DNA of 64,000 nt from CAYSCX01 sp964429575 (GTDB taxonomy: Bacteria; Desulfobacterota; Binatia; Binatales; Binataceae). The stretch spans positions 219,484 to 283,483 of the forward strand of contig CAYSCX010000001.1 of the NCBI GenBank assembly GCA_964429575.1, written 5' to 3'. Shown piece after piece: positions 52,441 to 60,463 of the stretch; the stretch's first letter is position 1, and each line of letters begins with the position of its first letter. The notes beneath the pieces were generated by a model. That model saw only the letters and a program-made list of their open reading frames with translations, was not told the origin of the DNA and did not search any database. A program made the position numbers and the translations under genes.

Positions 52441-53357
52441 TGGAGCGCGACATCGCCAAGACGGCCAGAAACAGGCGCCTGATCGCGATCCTCGCCGGCG
52501 TGATCACAGTGGCCGCCATCGTCGCTGCCTTCGGCGCCGAGTATCTCGAGCTTGCGTGGCTTCGACCCGTGGCCGAGATCGTCATCCTTGCCGAGCTCGT
52601 AGGGCTGGTCGTGCTCGAGCGTCGCCAGATCTTCGAGCCGGTCCACGATGCGATACACGATTTGCAGGGGCGCTTCGGCGCGATCGAGCATCTGCGGGAT
52701 GAGCTTGCGGCAGCGGGAACGGCCCACGCCTACTCGAATCGAATCACGGGCTACCAAGCGAGCGTCAGCGCGCTACGCGAAGCGCTAACCCGCGAGCCGG
52801 GAACGCCCCAGATTCTCCGCAACGGAAACTTCGGTGGCACTCTCCGACCCATACCGAGCATTGATGCCGCCTCTGAGGATGAACGCTGGCTGCGCGACTT
52901 CATCATGGCGGTGTTCGCATTCCTGGATACATCGTCAAATCGGGCAATCAATCCGTGGGTGCATCAGTGGACGGTGCGCATACTGTTCGTCATCGCCGAC
53001 GCCGTTTCACTCGATGCGATACGCGGTGTAGTTTCGCTAATGGCTGGCGGGCAGCCGTCCAACGTGGTCGTCAAACTGCTGCTGCGATCGGCTCCGGAGC
53101 CCGCGCTCTCCCCCACGATAGTTGGCGACCAGGCGGCCTTGGTTGGGTTCGTGGACTACTTAAGCCCGGCGCCGCACTGGCAAATCCTGTTTCGCGGAAA
53201 CCAGTACGTCCCGCTATTCGCGCGCTGGTTCGACGAATTCTGGCACCGAGCCGACGCTTACACGATCTTCTCGCGCGGTGAGATTGACGAGCGCGAGTTC
53301 GACCGCGCGCGCCGAAAGCTCGAAGCGCTCAATGCAGGCGGGGCAGTGTCGTCCTGA
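52440..53357 (+). CDS. Membrane protein of unknown function, paralogue 2
   Basis: 305 residues, start ATG overlapping the previous stop (TGATG), so translation is coupled. Two helices at ~13-31 and ~42-59, then VVLERRQIFEPVHDAI, and a C-terminal half with ALSPTIVGDQAALVGFVD, LFRGNQYVPLFARWFDEFW and an EREFDRARRKLE tail. It shares the ERxxxFEP, ALSPTI and ARWFDE blocks with its neighbour while the middle diverges. The 107-bp element begins 16 bp after the stop. Confidence 0.8.
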   Translation: MERDIAKTARNRRLIAILAGVITVAAIVAAFGAEYLELAWLRPVAEIVILAELVGLVVLERRQIFEPVHDAIHDLQGRFGAIEHLRDELAAAGTAHAYSNRITGYQASVSALREALTREPGTPQILRNGNFGGTLRPIPSIDAASEDERWLRDFIMAVFAFLDTSSNRAINPWVHQWTVRILFVIADAVSLDAIRGVVSLMAGGQPSNVVVKLLLRSAPEPALSPTIVGDQAALVGFVDYLSPAPHWQILFRGNQYVPLFARWFDEFWHRADAYTIFSRGEIDEREFDRARRKLEALNAGGAVSS

Positions 53358-53372
53358 CCGCGGTCGAGCGAA

Positions 53373-53479
53373 CTAGTGCCGTTCCAACTATTTTTACCGA
53401 AGACGATAGAACGCTGCCCCGAGGCAGGTTGGCAAACTTTCCCACGTCAGTTAGCACCAACAAGTTGGAACGGCACTAG
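53373..53479. mobile_element. 107-bp CTAG-bounded inverted-repeat element, copy 2
   Basis: Same length and 104/107 identical to copy 1 (34574-34680). CTAG at both ends, 13-bp perfect terminal repeats TGCCGTTCCAACT/AGTTGGAACGGCA inside. Intergenic, between convergent genes; here neither CTAG is a stop codon of a neighbour. Confidence 0.9.
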
Positions 53480-53492
53480 TCCAGCACGCTGG

Positions 53493-54755
53493 CTATCCAC
53501 CACTTCGTGCGGCGACGTCTGCCATCGCCTTGGACGCGCGCTCGGCGATCTCCGTCACCAACTCGTCTGTGATAACCGTGGAGAGCGCGAGCAATCCGCG
53601 CGGCGCCAGAAACAGCCCCTGGTTCAGCGCAGCGAGGTGGAAGTTCGCGATTATGCTCGCGTCGTCGCGCGTGATGGTGGCCGGTGGGGGCTGGCTCAGG
53701 AAGAAAATGTTCATCAGGGAGCCGACACGATTTACGGAGAAGGGTAGCTCGGCCTGCTGCGCGGCGCGCTTGAGCTCCTGCGCGAGTTGATCCGCGAGCC
53801 GATCCATTGTCGCGATACGCGCTGCGGTGAGTTCAGTCACGGAGACGGTTCCCGCGGCGCAGGTGGCTCGGTTGCCGTTGAACGTCCCCGCATGGAACAT
53901 CGCGCCGCGGTTGCGCGGGTCGAATGCGGACATCACCTGCTCGCTCCCGCCGATAGCGCCGACCGGCAGCCCGCCGCCGATGATTTTGCCCATCGTGGTG
54001 ATGTCGGGCTTGACGCCGTAGGTCTCCTGAGCGCCACCGGTCGCGAGTCTCAGCGTGATGACTTCGTCGAGAATGAACAGCGCGCCTGCGCGATGCGCCG
54101 CCTCGCCGACCCGATTGAGAAATCCTTGTGGGGGTGCGATCACCCCAGCCGAACCGAGCACCGGCTCCAGGATCACCGCCGCGATCTCTTTGCCGCGCTC
54201 CGCCAGCAGCGCCTCAAACGCCGTAGTCTGGCCAAAATCCGCGAGCAGCGTTCGTTCGCCCTCCGTGCCCATCGTCCCCACTTCGTAGTCCTCGTACGAT
54301 CCGTGGTAGCCGTGGCGCGCCATCAGAATTAGCTTGCGACCGGTGAGCCTGCGCGCGACCTGCGCGGCGAGCATGTTCGCCTCGGTACCGGAGTTGGTGA
54401 AGCGCACGCGCTCAACCGACTTCACTCGCTCGCACAGGAGCTCGGCCAATTCGACTTGCTCGGGTGATCGCGCCGGCCAAGCGGTGCCATCGCGCGCGAC
54501 GCGCTCGATCGCCTGTCTGATCGGTGGGTAAGCGTGGCCGTGGACGAGGCTCGTGTAGTTGCCGAGCAGGTCGATGTATTTGTTTCCATCAACGTCCCAC
54601 AAGTGAGCGCCGTCACCGCGCACCAAGGTCAGCATATAGGGACGGTGGTAGGTGGTGGTCCGGGTGTCGCCACCGGGCATCACGCGCTCGGCTCGCTGCG
54701 CGTACTCGGCCGACTTCGGAGTTAACGAGCGGTAGCGTTGCTCGATGGAGTTCAT
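53493..54755 (-). CDS. Class III aminotransferase (glutamate-1-semialdehyde aminomutase-like)
   Basis: 420 residues from ATG 54755 (GAGGAAG upstream). PLP fold type I: MPGGDTRTTTYHRPY, DGNKYIDLLGNYTSLVHGHA, VRFTNSGTEANMLA, LIMARHGYHGSYEDY-like LILMARHGYHGS, ILDEVITLRL and PLP Lys in TTMGKIIGGGLPVGAIGG. Resembles HemL and related aminomutases that occur in catabolic loci. The longer frame upstream overlaps the methyltransferase. ATGA overlap with that gene. Confidence 0.92.
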   Translation of the reverse strand: MNSIEQRYRSLTPKSAEYAQRAERVMPGGDTRTTTYHRPYMLTLVRGDGAHLWDVDGNKYIDLLGNYTSLVHGHAYPPIRQAIERVARDGTAWPARSPEQVELAELLCERVKSVERVRFTNSGTEANMLAAQVARRLTGRKLILMARHGYHGSYEDYEVGTMGTEGERTLLADFGQTTAFEALLAERGKEIAAVILEPVLGSAGVIAPPQGFLNRVGEAAHRAGALFILDEVITLRLATGGAQETYGVKPDITTMGKIIGGGLPVGAIGGSEQVMSAFDPRNRGAMFHAGTFNGNRATCAAGTVSVTELTAARIATMDRLADQLAQELKRAAQQAELPFSVNRVGSLMNIFFLSQPPPATITRDDASIIANFHLAALNQGLFLAPRGLLALSTVITDELVTEIAERASKAMADVAARSGG

Positions 54756-55516
54756 CGCTTCCTCTTCGGCGCCGCGACGCTCGCGGCGCGTTCGTAGACC
54801 GATACGTGGCGGCTGCTGTGCGGTCCAAATGGCTCGCGCTTCCATCCGCCAAAGCGCTCCCGAAGCCGAAGCCCCGCGATTCGCGCCATCAGATCCAGTT
54901 CGGACGGAAACGCCCAGCGCAGTTGCACCGGGTAGAAACGGACGCCTTTTTCACTAATCTCCACATGTGCCGAGCGGTTGTACTGCTTCACCGTATCGAT
55001 GACCGATGTTTCGAGATGGACTTCTTCGGTCGTGACCCGAACTGCCGACGTCCGTTGTCCGCGATCGAATCGCGCGAGGTCCGGCACGAACGCCTCGATA
55101 ACGAACGCGCCATCGCGCGTGAGCCGCTTCGCGACCCGCTCGAAGCATCGCACCTGCGCATCCTGGGACAGAAGCGCGAAGAAGGTATTGAAGACTACGT
55201 AGATGAGCGAGTACTGGCCGGGAACTTTCACGTCGGCGAAATCGCCAATCGCAACCGGAATATCCTTGCCGCCCGGCTTCGCGCGAAGCTGCTTGACCAT
55301 CGCCTGCGACGCGTCGATCCCGGAGACGCGAATGCCGCGTTTTGCGAGGGGCAGCGCGATTCGCCCGGTGCCGATGCGGAGTTCGAGCACGCGCCGCTTA
55401 CCCGCAACGCTCGCGAGGAACTCTACCGCGTCGGCGGTATCGCTCGGGATTTCGTAGCGCGCGTCGTAGGCGTCGGCGATGCGGTCGCCGTAGGTCGATG
55501 CGACGTAATCGGCCAT
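54752..55516 (-). CDS. Class I SAM-dependent methyltransferase
   Basis: 254 residues from ATG 55516; TTG 55552 is an alternative. Motif I reads VLELRIGTGRIALPLAKRG (usual ELGCGTGR, so one glycine is replaced by Arg). It is followed by VSGIDASQAM, IYVVFNTFFALLSQDAQ and FVIEAFVPD. Overlaps the aminotransferase by ATGA. It resembles the Methyltransf_25/11 group; substrate unknown. Confidence 0.85.
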   Translation of the reverse strand: MADYVASTYGDRIADAYDARYEIPSDTADAVEFLASVAGKRRVLELRIGTGRIALPLAKRGIRVSGIDASQAMVKQLRAKPGGKDIPVAIGDFADVKVPGQYSLIYVVFNTFFALLSQDAQVRCFERVAKRLTRDGAFVIEAFVPDLARFDRGQRTSAVRVTTEEVHLETSVIDTVKQYNRSAHVEISEKGVRFYPVQLRWAFPSELDLMARIAGLRLRERFGGWKREPFGPHSSRHVSVYERAASVAAPKRKR

Positions 55517-55564
55517 GCGGCAAAGGTCATCAGACGACTTGTACGATGTCAACGTACCGCTGCG

Positions 55565-56779
55565 TTAACGAAACTCGACCGGCAGCGCCGTCAGCCCGCG
55601 AAACCTTCCCATCTTGCGCCAATCGAGTGCGTCGGTCGCGAGTGACATCTTTGGGAATCGTTTGAGCAGCGATGCGATTGCCACTTGCGCTTCGAGCCGC
55701 GCGAGGCTCGCGCCGAGGCAGTAGTGAGTGCCGTGACTGAACGCGAGATGTTCGTTGTCCTTTCGCGCGATGTCGAACTTGTCGGGCTCGCCAAAGCGCG
55801 CAGGGTCACGATTGGTGGCGCCGAACAGCACCGTCGCGGTATCGCCCCGCCTAAAATTTTTGCCGCCGATCTGTACGTCCTCGAGCGCCACTTGCGGCGA
55901 CGGCGCCTGCGTCGGCGGGTCGTATCGAAGCATCTCTTCGACAGCGCTCTCGATTAGCGCCGGATTCTCGCGGAGCCGCCGCATCTCGTCGGGATCTCGA
56001 AGCAGCGTCAGGATCCCGGTGGCGATCAGATTGCGGGTGGTGGCGTGTCCGGCCGCGAACAGCGTTTCAATCATCGTGACGATCTCGTCATCATCCAATT
56101 TCCGCGCGCGCTCATCGGCCGCAACGAGTCCACTCATGAGATCGTTCTGCGGCTTCGCTCTTCGCTCGGCGACCAGCTTCGCAAGATAGTCGTGAAATGC
56201 GCGCGCGGAGCGGTCGCCTTCAGCCATCATTTCCGGCGTGCGTACGATTCCGCGAGAGGCAACGATTCCATCGACCCACGCGCGTAGCGTACGCCAATCG
56301 TCATCGGGAACGCCCAACATCGACGCGATGACATCCGCCGGCAGCGGGTACGCGAGGTCCGCGATGATGTCCATGGCGCCCCTGTCGGCGACCAACGCGA
56401 GCATCCTTTCAACGGCCGCCTCGATGTTCGCGCGGCTTTGCGCGATTACCTGCGGCGAGAACGCCTTGCCGACCACGTTCTTCAGCCAGTTGTGCTCGGG
56501 CGGATCCATGAATGCGAGCTCGCGGCTCTGAAACTTGATGATCGGCGTGTCATCGCCGAACTGCTCGCGCATCTGGTTCAAGTACGCGATTCGACTGAAG
56601 CGTTGATCGCGCAAGTAGGCCACCGCGTCGGCGTAGCGCGTAATCACCCAGCCCTTCATGTACGGATTGAAGTGAACCGGCTCGGTTTCGCGCAATTCAC
56701 GAAACAACGGATACGGATCCGGGTGTCCGGGCAGGGTTGGATCCTGGTCCATCGGAAAGTTGAGCCGCGCGGTTGCCAT
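55565..56779 (-). CDS. Cytochrome P450
   Basis: 404-residue soluble bacterial P450. I-helix AGHATTRNLIATG, ExxR in ESAVEEMLRYDPPTQ, heme loop FSHGTHYCLGASLARLEAQ with Cys354. N-terminal PYPLFRELRETEPVHFNPY is typical. Catalyses hydroxylation with an external ferredoxin/reductase; no such partner is next to it. Substrate unknown. Confidence 0.96.
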   Translation of the reverse strand: MATARLNFPMDQDPTLPGHPDPYPLFRELRETEPVHFNPYMKGWVITRYADAVAYLRDQRFSRIAYLNQMREQFGDDTPIIKFQSRELAFMDPPEHNWLKNVVGKAFSPQVIAQSRANIEAAVERMLALVADRGAMDIIADLAYPLPADVIASMLGVPDDDWRTLRAWVDGIVASRGIVRTPEMMAEGDRSARAFHDYLAKLVAERRAKPQNDLMSGLVAADERARKLDDDEIVTMIETLFAAGHATTRNLIATGILTLLRDPDEMRRLRENPALIESAVEEMLRYDPPTQAPSPQVALEDVQIGGKNFRRGDTATVLFGATNRDPARFGEPDKFDIARKDNEHLAFSHGTHYCLGASLARLEAQVAIASLLKRFPKMSLATDALDWRKMGRFRGLTALPVEFR

Positions 56780-56802
56780 CGTGACTCGTTCTTCTTCTGA
56801 CC

Positions 56803-57012
56803 TCAGGTCTTTCCTCCGTACTGGAGCACTTGCACCTTTTCGATCGTCACCAATCCCGAGCCAATCATCGAGTCGAGCACCGGCAGAAACTCGTCGATCT
56901 TCTCTTGCGCGTCCACGATCTCGAGGATGAGCGGCAGATCCTCGGACAGCCGCAAGACCTTCGTCGAACGCAGCCTGCCGGAGTAACCGAATCTCATCGG
57001 GCCTCGCATCAC
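56803..57012 (-). CDS. DUF190-like protein, N-terminally short
   Basis: 69 residues that match the C-terminal two-thirds of DUF190 (PII-like signalling fold): MRGPMRFGYSGRLRSTKVLR, LSEDLPLILEIVD, GLVTIEKVQVLQY. Full members are about 110 residues. The frame upstream reads PRATV before the GTG/ATG, like the family's ATVMRG, but then runs into the RidA gene, so the first ~45 residues are absent. Truncated gene or short variant. Confidence 0.7.
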   Translation of the reverse strand: MMRGPMRFGYSGRLRSTKVLRLSEDLPLILEIVDAQEKIDEFLPVLDSMIGSGLVTIEKVQVLQYGGKT

Positions 57013-57028
57013 GGTCGCGCGAGGGTAG

Positions 57029-57430
57029 CTACTTGACCGCCGCGATCGCTTCGATTTCGACCATCAGGCCGTCGACCGCGAGTCCGGTCACGCCTACGAG
57101 CGTCGATGCGGGTGGCTCGCCGTCTCGGAAAATCGTGCCGCGAGCCTCGCGCAGCGCCCCCAGGTCAGATGGCTTGTAGTTCACCACGTAGGTGTTCATT
57201 TTCACGATGTCTTCGGGCGTCGCACCGGCCGCTGCGAGCGCATCGGCGAGATTCCGGGCCGCCTGACGCACCTGCGCGGGCAAGTCTCCCTTGCCGACAA
57301 GGTTGCCTTGCTTATCGATTGCGACCTGCCCTGAAACGAACACCAGCTTGCGCGCGCCCTCGACGGTCACGACGTGCGTGTAGCCGCGCGGCGCCATAAG
57401 CGAGTCGGGGTTGATGTATTTCTTTTCCAT
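57029..57430 (-). CDS. RidA family protein
   Basis: 133-residue RidA/YjgF-type enamine/imine deaminase fold. Motifs: YTHVVTVEGARKLVFVSGQV, QVRQAARNLADALAAAGATP, DIVKMNTYVV, PPASTLVGVTGLAVDGLMVE (20 shown). The Arg of active RidA is replaced in this stretch (STLVGV), so deaminase activity is unproven. GGGAGG upstream of ATG. Confidence 0.9.
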   Translation of the reverse strand: MEKKYINPDSLMAPRGYTHVVTVEGARKLVFVSGQVAIDKQGNLVGKGDLPAQVRQAARNLADALAAAGATPEDIVKMNTYVVNYKPSDLGALREARGTIFRDGEPPASTLVGVTGLAVDGLMVEIEAIAAVK

Positions 57431-57459
57431 CTCAAGTCCTCCCGAACGATCGAATCGTT

Positions 57460-57660
57460 TTACTGAACTTCGGGCTGTGAATCACTCGGCGGATTGCGTT
57501 CAGTATCCTTTCGCTGTTGCTGCGCAGAGGGTTCTTCCTTTTTCTCTTTCAGGTAGTCGTAGCCCTGGTACGCGAGCCCGCCAATCATTAGCGCCGGACA
57601 GCCGCTCGCCACGAGCGCGCCAAGCAGCGCAATGAGAATGACCGCGAATCTCGAAACCAT
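57460..57660 (-). CDS. Small lipoprotein
   Basis: 66 residues. Signal peptide with lipobox LVASGC at ~16-21, then a short hydrophobic GGLAYQGYDYL and a charged Lys/Glu/Gln-rich tail. GAGGTG lies 4-5 nt before the ATG. Sits between lpxD and ridA on the same strand. Function unknown. Confidence 0.7.
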   Translation of the reverse strand: MVSRFAVILIALLGALVASGCPALMIGGLAYQGYDYLKEKKEEPSAQQQRKDTERNPPSDSQPEVQ

Positions 57661-57673
57661 CGTTCACCTCTGC

Positions 57674-58711
57674 TCATACGTTCCCGCCGCCCGATGCGCC
57701 CCGGCGGAGCTCGAGCTGCTGTTCGATCGCGCGGATACGCCGCAGCATCTCTGGAAGGCGAGGCAGTACGGCGACGTAGCGCCGGTACTTGCTGAATTCA
57801 ACCTGCGGAGCGCCGCCGACAATCGTGTCCGACTTCACCTCGTTGTGAATGCCGGTCTGGCCGATTGCCAGTACGCGGTCGCCGATTGTCGCATGATCCG
57901 CGGTGCCGACCTGTCCGCCAAACTGGCACCATCGGCCGACCTTGACCGATCCTGCGAGGCCCACCTGCCCCGAGAATCGAGAATACTCGCCGATCTCGCA
58001 GTTGTGTCCGATCTGGACGAGATTATCGAGCTTGACGCCGCGCCGCACCAGCGTGGCGCCCATCGTCGCGCGATCGATCGTCGTGTTCGCTCCAATTTCG
58101 ACGTCATCTTCGACGATCACGGTGCCGACTTGCGGAATCCTCACCAGTGCGCCTTGGTGCTCGACGAAGCCGAAACCCTCCGCGCCTATCACCGCGCCGT
58201 TCAGGATCGTCACGCGGTTGCCAATGACGACGCCTTCGCGGATCGATACACCACTGTGGCAGACGAAATCGTCGCCCGCTCGCACGTTTGGATAAATCGT
58301 CGCATTCGGATGAATCACGGCGTTGCGGCCGATTACCGTGCCCGCGCCGATGACCGCGCCCGCACCCACCGATGCGCCCGCGCCGAGTTTCGCATCCGGC
58401 GCAACGCGTGCCGACGGATCAATACCGGCCGGAGGCCGGTACGGCGGGAAAAATATCTCCAGTACGCGCGCGAAGTCGGCGTATGGATTCGCGCTGATCA
58501 ATGTCGCGCATGGCGCATCGCCCGCGAGCGACTCGGGGACGATCGCGCACGACGCCTTGGTCACCCGCAACGCAGCGGCGTACCTGGGTCCGGCGGCGAA
58601 AACGATCGTTCCCGGCGCGCCCGCTTCAATCGGCGCGGGGATTGAGATTTCAGCCGCGCCGTCGCCGCGCAGTTCGAGCTTGAGCCTGTCCGCGAGTTGC
58701 TTGAGTTTCAT
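57674..58711 (-). CDS. lpxD: UDP-3-O-acylglucosamine N-acyltransferase LpxD
   Basis: 345 residues. ATG 58711 gives MKLKQLADRLKLEL. Residues ~100-320 are the left-handed beta-helix with hexapeptide repeats (AGASVGAGAVIGAGTVIGRN). Catalytic His in VQIGHNCEIGEY. Adds the second acyl chain in lipid A synthesis, so the cell has an outer membrane. A helical C-terminus closes the protein. Same strand as waaF. Confidence 0.96.
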   Translation of the reverse strand: MKLKQLADRLKLELRGDGAAEISIPAPIEAGAPGTIVFAAGPRYAAALRVTKASCAIVPESLAGDAPCATLISANPYADFARVLEIFFPPYRPPAGIDPSARVAPDAKLGAGASVGAGAVIGAGTVIGRNAVIHPNATIYPNVRAGDDFVCHSGVSIREGVVIGNRVTILNGAVIGAEGFGFVEHQGALVRIPQVGTVIVEDDVEIGANTTIDRATMGATLVRRGVKLDNLVQIGHNCEIGEYSRFSGQVGLAGSVKVGRWCQFGGQVGTADHATIGDRVLAIGQTGIHNEVKSDTIVGGAPQVEFSKYRRYVAVLPRLPEMLRRIRAIEQQLELRRGASGGGNV

Positions 58712-58791
58712 CGGCTGTGCGATCAACTCCTGGGGTTCTGAGTGATTGAATACGCGGGACCAAGTTTCGCACCGCGCCGGCCGCGCCGCCA

Positions 58792-59886
58792 CTACGCGCG
58801 AAAGCTCTCCACAGCCCTCGCGACCTCTGCTACCTCGAGTTCCTCGAGGCACCGGTGATGGCCGAACCTGCACGTATGCGCATGACACGGGCTGCACTCA
58901 ACTTTCCGATAGACAACCTCGGTACGCGGCCCCAGCGGCGCGCTCCACGTTGGATCGGTCGATCCGAAAATTCCGACGGTCGGGGTTCCGAGCGCGGCAG
59001 CAAGGTGAGTCGCGCCCGAGTCGTTTCCGATGACGACGTCGGCGAGCGAAAGAAGCGCAATGAGCTGTCCCACGCTGGTCTCTCCCGCTGCGATCAGGGC
59101 GCCTGCTTTCGTCGTTGCAGCAATCTCCTCGCAACGATCGCGTTCCGATGACGTGCCGACCAGCACGCACTCGGACTCGCCGTGATTGGCCAGCATGTCG
59201 ATGAGTCGCGCCCACTTGGGCGCCGGCCACTCCTTTGCAGGTCCGTACGCCGCAAAGGGTGCAAGCGCGACGAGCCGCGCCTCAGGACGTTTGCGCCGCG
59301 CCGCGAGCCACTCTTGCATCTTCGACCGGTGGGGTTCGTGAGGGGAGAGGGCGAAGTCACTGGCGCTGCCCTCGACGCCGAGGGTCTCTCGCACCATCGC
59401 GAGCCAGTAATTCGCCTGGTGTCCGGAAAGCGCATCTTGCGGCGGTGTTGCCTTGAGAGTCAGCAGCGGCGAGCGCGCGTCGGCGCTGTAACCGGCTCTG
59501 CGCGGTACTCTTGCGAGAGCTGTCAACAAGGCGGAATCGAAACTGTTCGGGAACATCACCGCGACATCGAAGCGTCGAACTCGGATTTGCGCGATGACAC
59601 GTCTGCGATCTCGAATTCCGCGAATTCCGCGCGCAATCGTGTAGGGAATCACCTCGTCAACCGAATCCTCGCCGTCGAAGAAGCCGGCAAGCTCCTGCTT
59701 CACCAGCACTGCGAGCTGCGCGCCCGGCCAGGTGCGCCGGATCGCGCGCAGAGCCGGCAGACTCATTACAAGGTCGCCGAGCCAGTTGAGTTCTTTGACG
59801 AGTATCCTGCGCGGCGCCGGCGTGAGCGTCGGCCGGTGAGGTCGCTCCGGGTGGTCTTGCCGGTTCGGCAGGGCAGTGGCGCTCAT
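58792..59886 (-). CDS. waaF: Lipopolysaccharide heptosyltransferase (glycosyltransferase family 9)
   Basis: 364 residues from ATG 59886. ILVKELNWLGDLVMSLPALR (donor/acceptor GxGD-type), VAVMFPNSFDSALL, PRRAGY, LAPFAAYGPAKEWP, VGTSSERDRCEEIA, VVIGNDSGATHLAAALGTPT and VGIFGSTDPTWSAPLG, then CSPCHAHTCRFGHHRCL at the end. Matches WaaF-type heptosyltransferase II. Role in LPS inner core with lpxD next to it. Confidence 0.9.
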   Translation of the reverse strand: MSATALPNRQDHPERPHRPTLTPAPRRILVKELNWLGDLVMSLPALRAIRRTWPGAQLAVLVKQELAGFFDGEDSVDEVIPYTIARGIRGIRDRRRVIAQIRVRRFDVAVMFPNSFDSALLTALARVPRRAGYSADARSPLLTLKATPPQDALSGHQANYWLAMVRETLGVEGSASDFALSPHEPHRSKMQEWLAARRKRPEARLVALAPFAAYGPAKEWPAPKWARLIDMLANHGESECVLVGTSSERDRCEEIAATTKAGALIAAGETSVGQLIALLSLADVVIGNDSGATHLAAALGTPTVGIFGSTDPTWSAPLGPRTEVVYRKVECSPCHAHTCRFGHHRCLEELEVAEVARAVESFRA

Positions 59887-59944
59887 CTGATTTCCGCGGG
59901 CGATGCGCCACGAACTCGAGCGTCGCGAGACGGCGCGGCGAACT

Positions 59945-60463
59945 TCAAGCGGTGAGCGCGTCGATAATGCGCTGCACGATCGCGTCGGCCTTGGCGCGCA
60001 TCTCCTCGTCGGTCGCGTCCTGGATCGGATGCGGCACGAAAACGGTGCGCGCCTCGGGCAGCCCCAGTGCACGCGCCTGCGCAAGCGCTGCGTCTTCGAA
60101 AACGTGCGATGCGATCACCACCGCGGGCTTCGCGTTCGTCTCAAACCATATGGAATCGTGCACACTGCACGTTGTACACGACCCTCAATCGGCGAGGCCT
60201 TCGATGATGAAGTCGCTCTCGCGCGCGATTTGACGGCGAAGTTCGTCGGGCGCCGGCTTGGTGAAGGTCGGCTTGCGGAACCGCTTGATGTCGACGCCCG
60301 CGAGCCGATCCCGGAGATGCTCCTCCAGGCGATCGAGCAGTACGTCGCCGCGCGGTTTCGCAATGTCGAGTATCGCGACCGTGCCGCTGAGTTTCGATGG
60401 GCGCGCTGCAAGCGTGCGCCGAAGCGGCACGCGTTCATCGGTTGGATCGACAATCCTGGTCAT
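59945..60463 (-). CDS. UGSC-family selenoprotein (UGA read as selenocysteine)
   Basis: 172 residues. ATG 60463 overlaps the upstream gene's stop (ATGA). The in-frame TGA at 60185-60187 follows FIIEGLAD and is followed without break by Gly-Ser-Cys-Thr-Thr-Cys-Ser, then VHDSIWFETNAKP and VVIASHVFEDAALAQA, which is one continuous fold. Sec93-Gly-Ser-Cys96 is the UGSC redox motif, a Sec/Cys pair, and Cys99 follows. A hairpin immediately after the TGA fits a SECIS. If read as a stop, the N-part ends at 92 residues and the C-part lacks a start with an SD. Exact reaction unknown; redox or reductase role inferred. Confidence 0.93.
60153..60187 (-). promoter_or_regulatory. bSECIS hairpin downstream of the selenocysteine UGA
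   Basis: Transcript order: UGA (60187-60185), then GGGUCGUGUACA (60184-60173), loop ACGUGCAG (60172-60165), UGUGCACGAUUC (60164-60153). Twelve base pairs including G-U pairs, 8-nt loop with G and U. Placement directly after the codon is that of bacterial SECIS elements bound by SelB. Confidence 0.8.
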
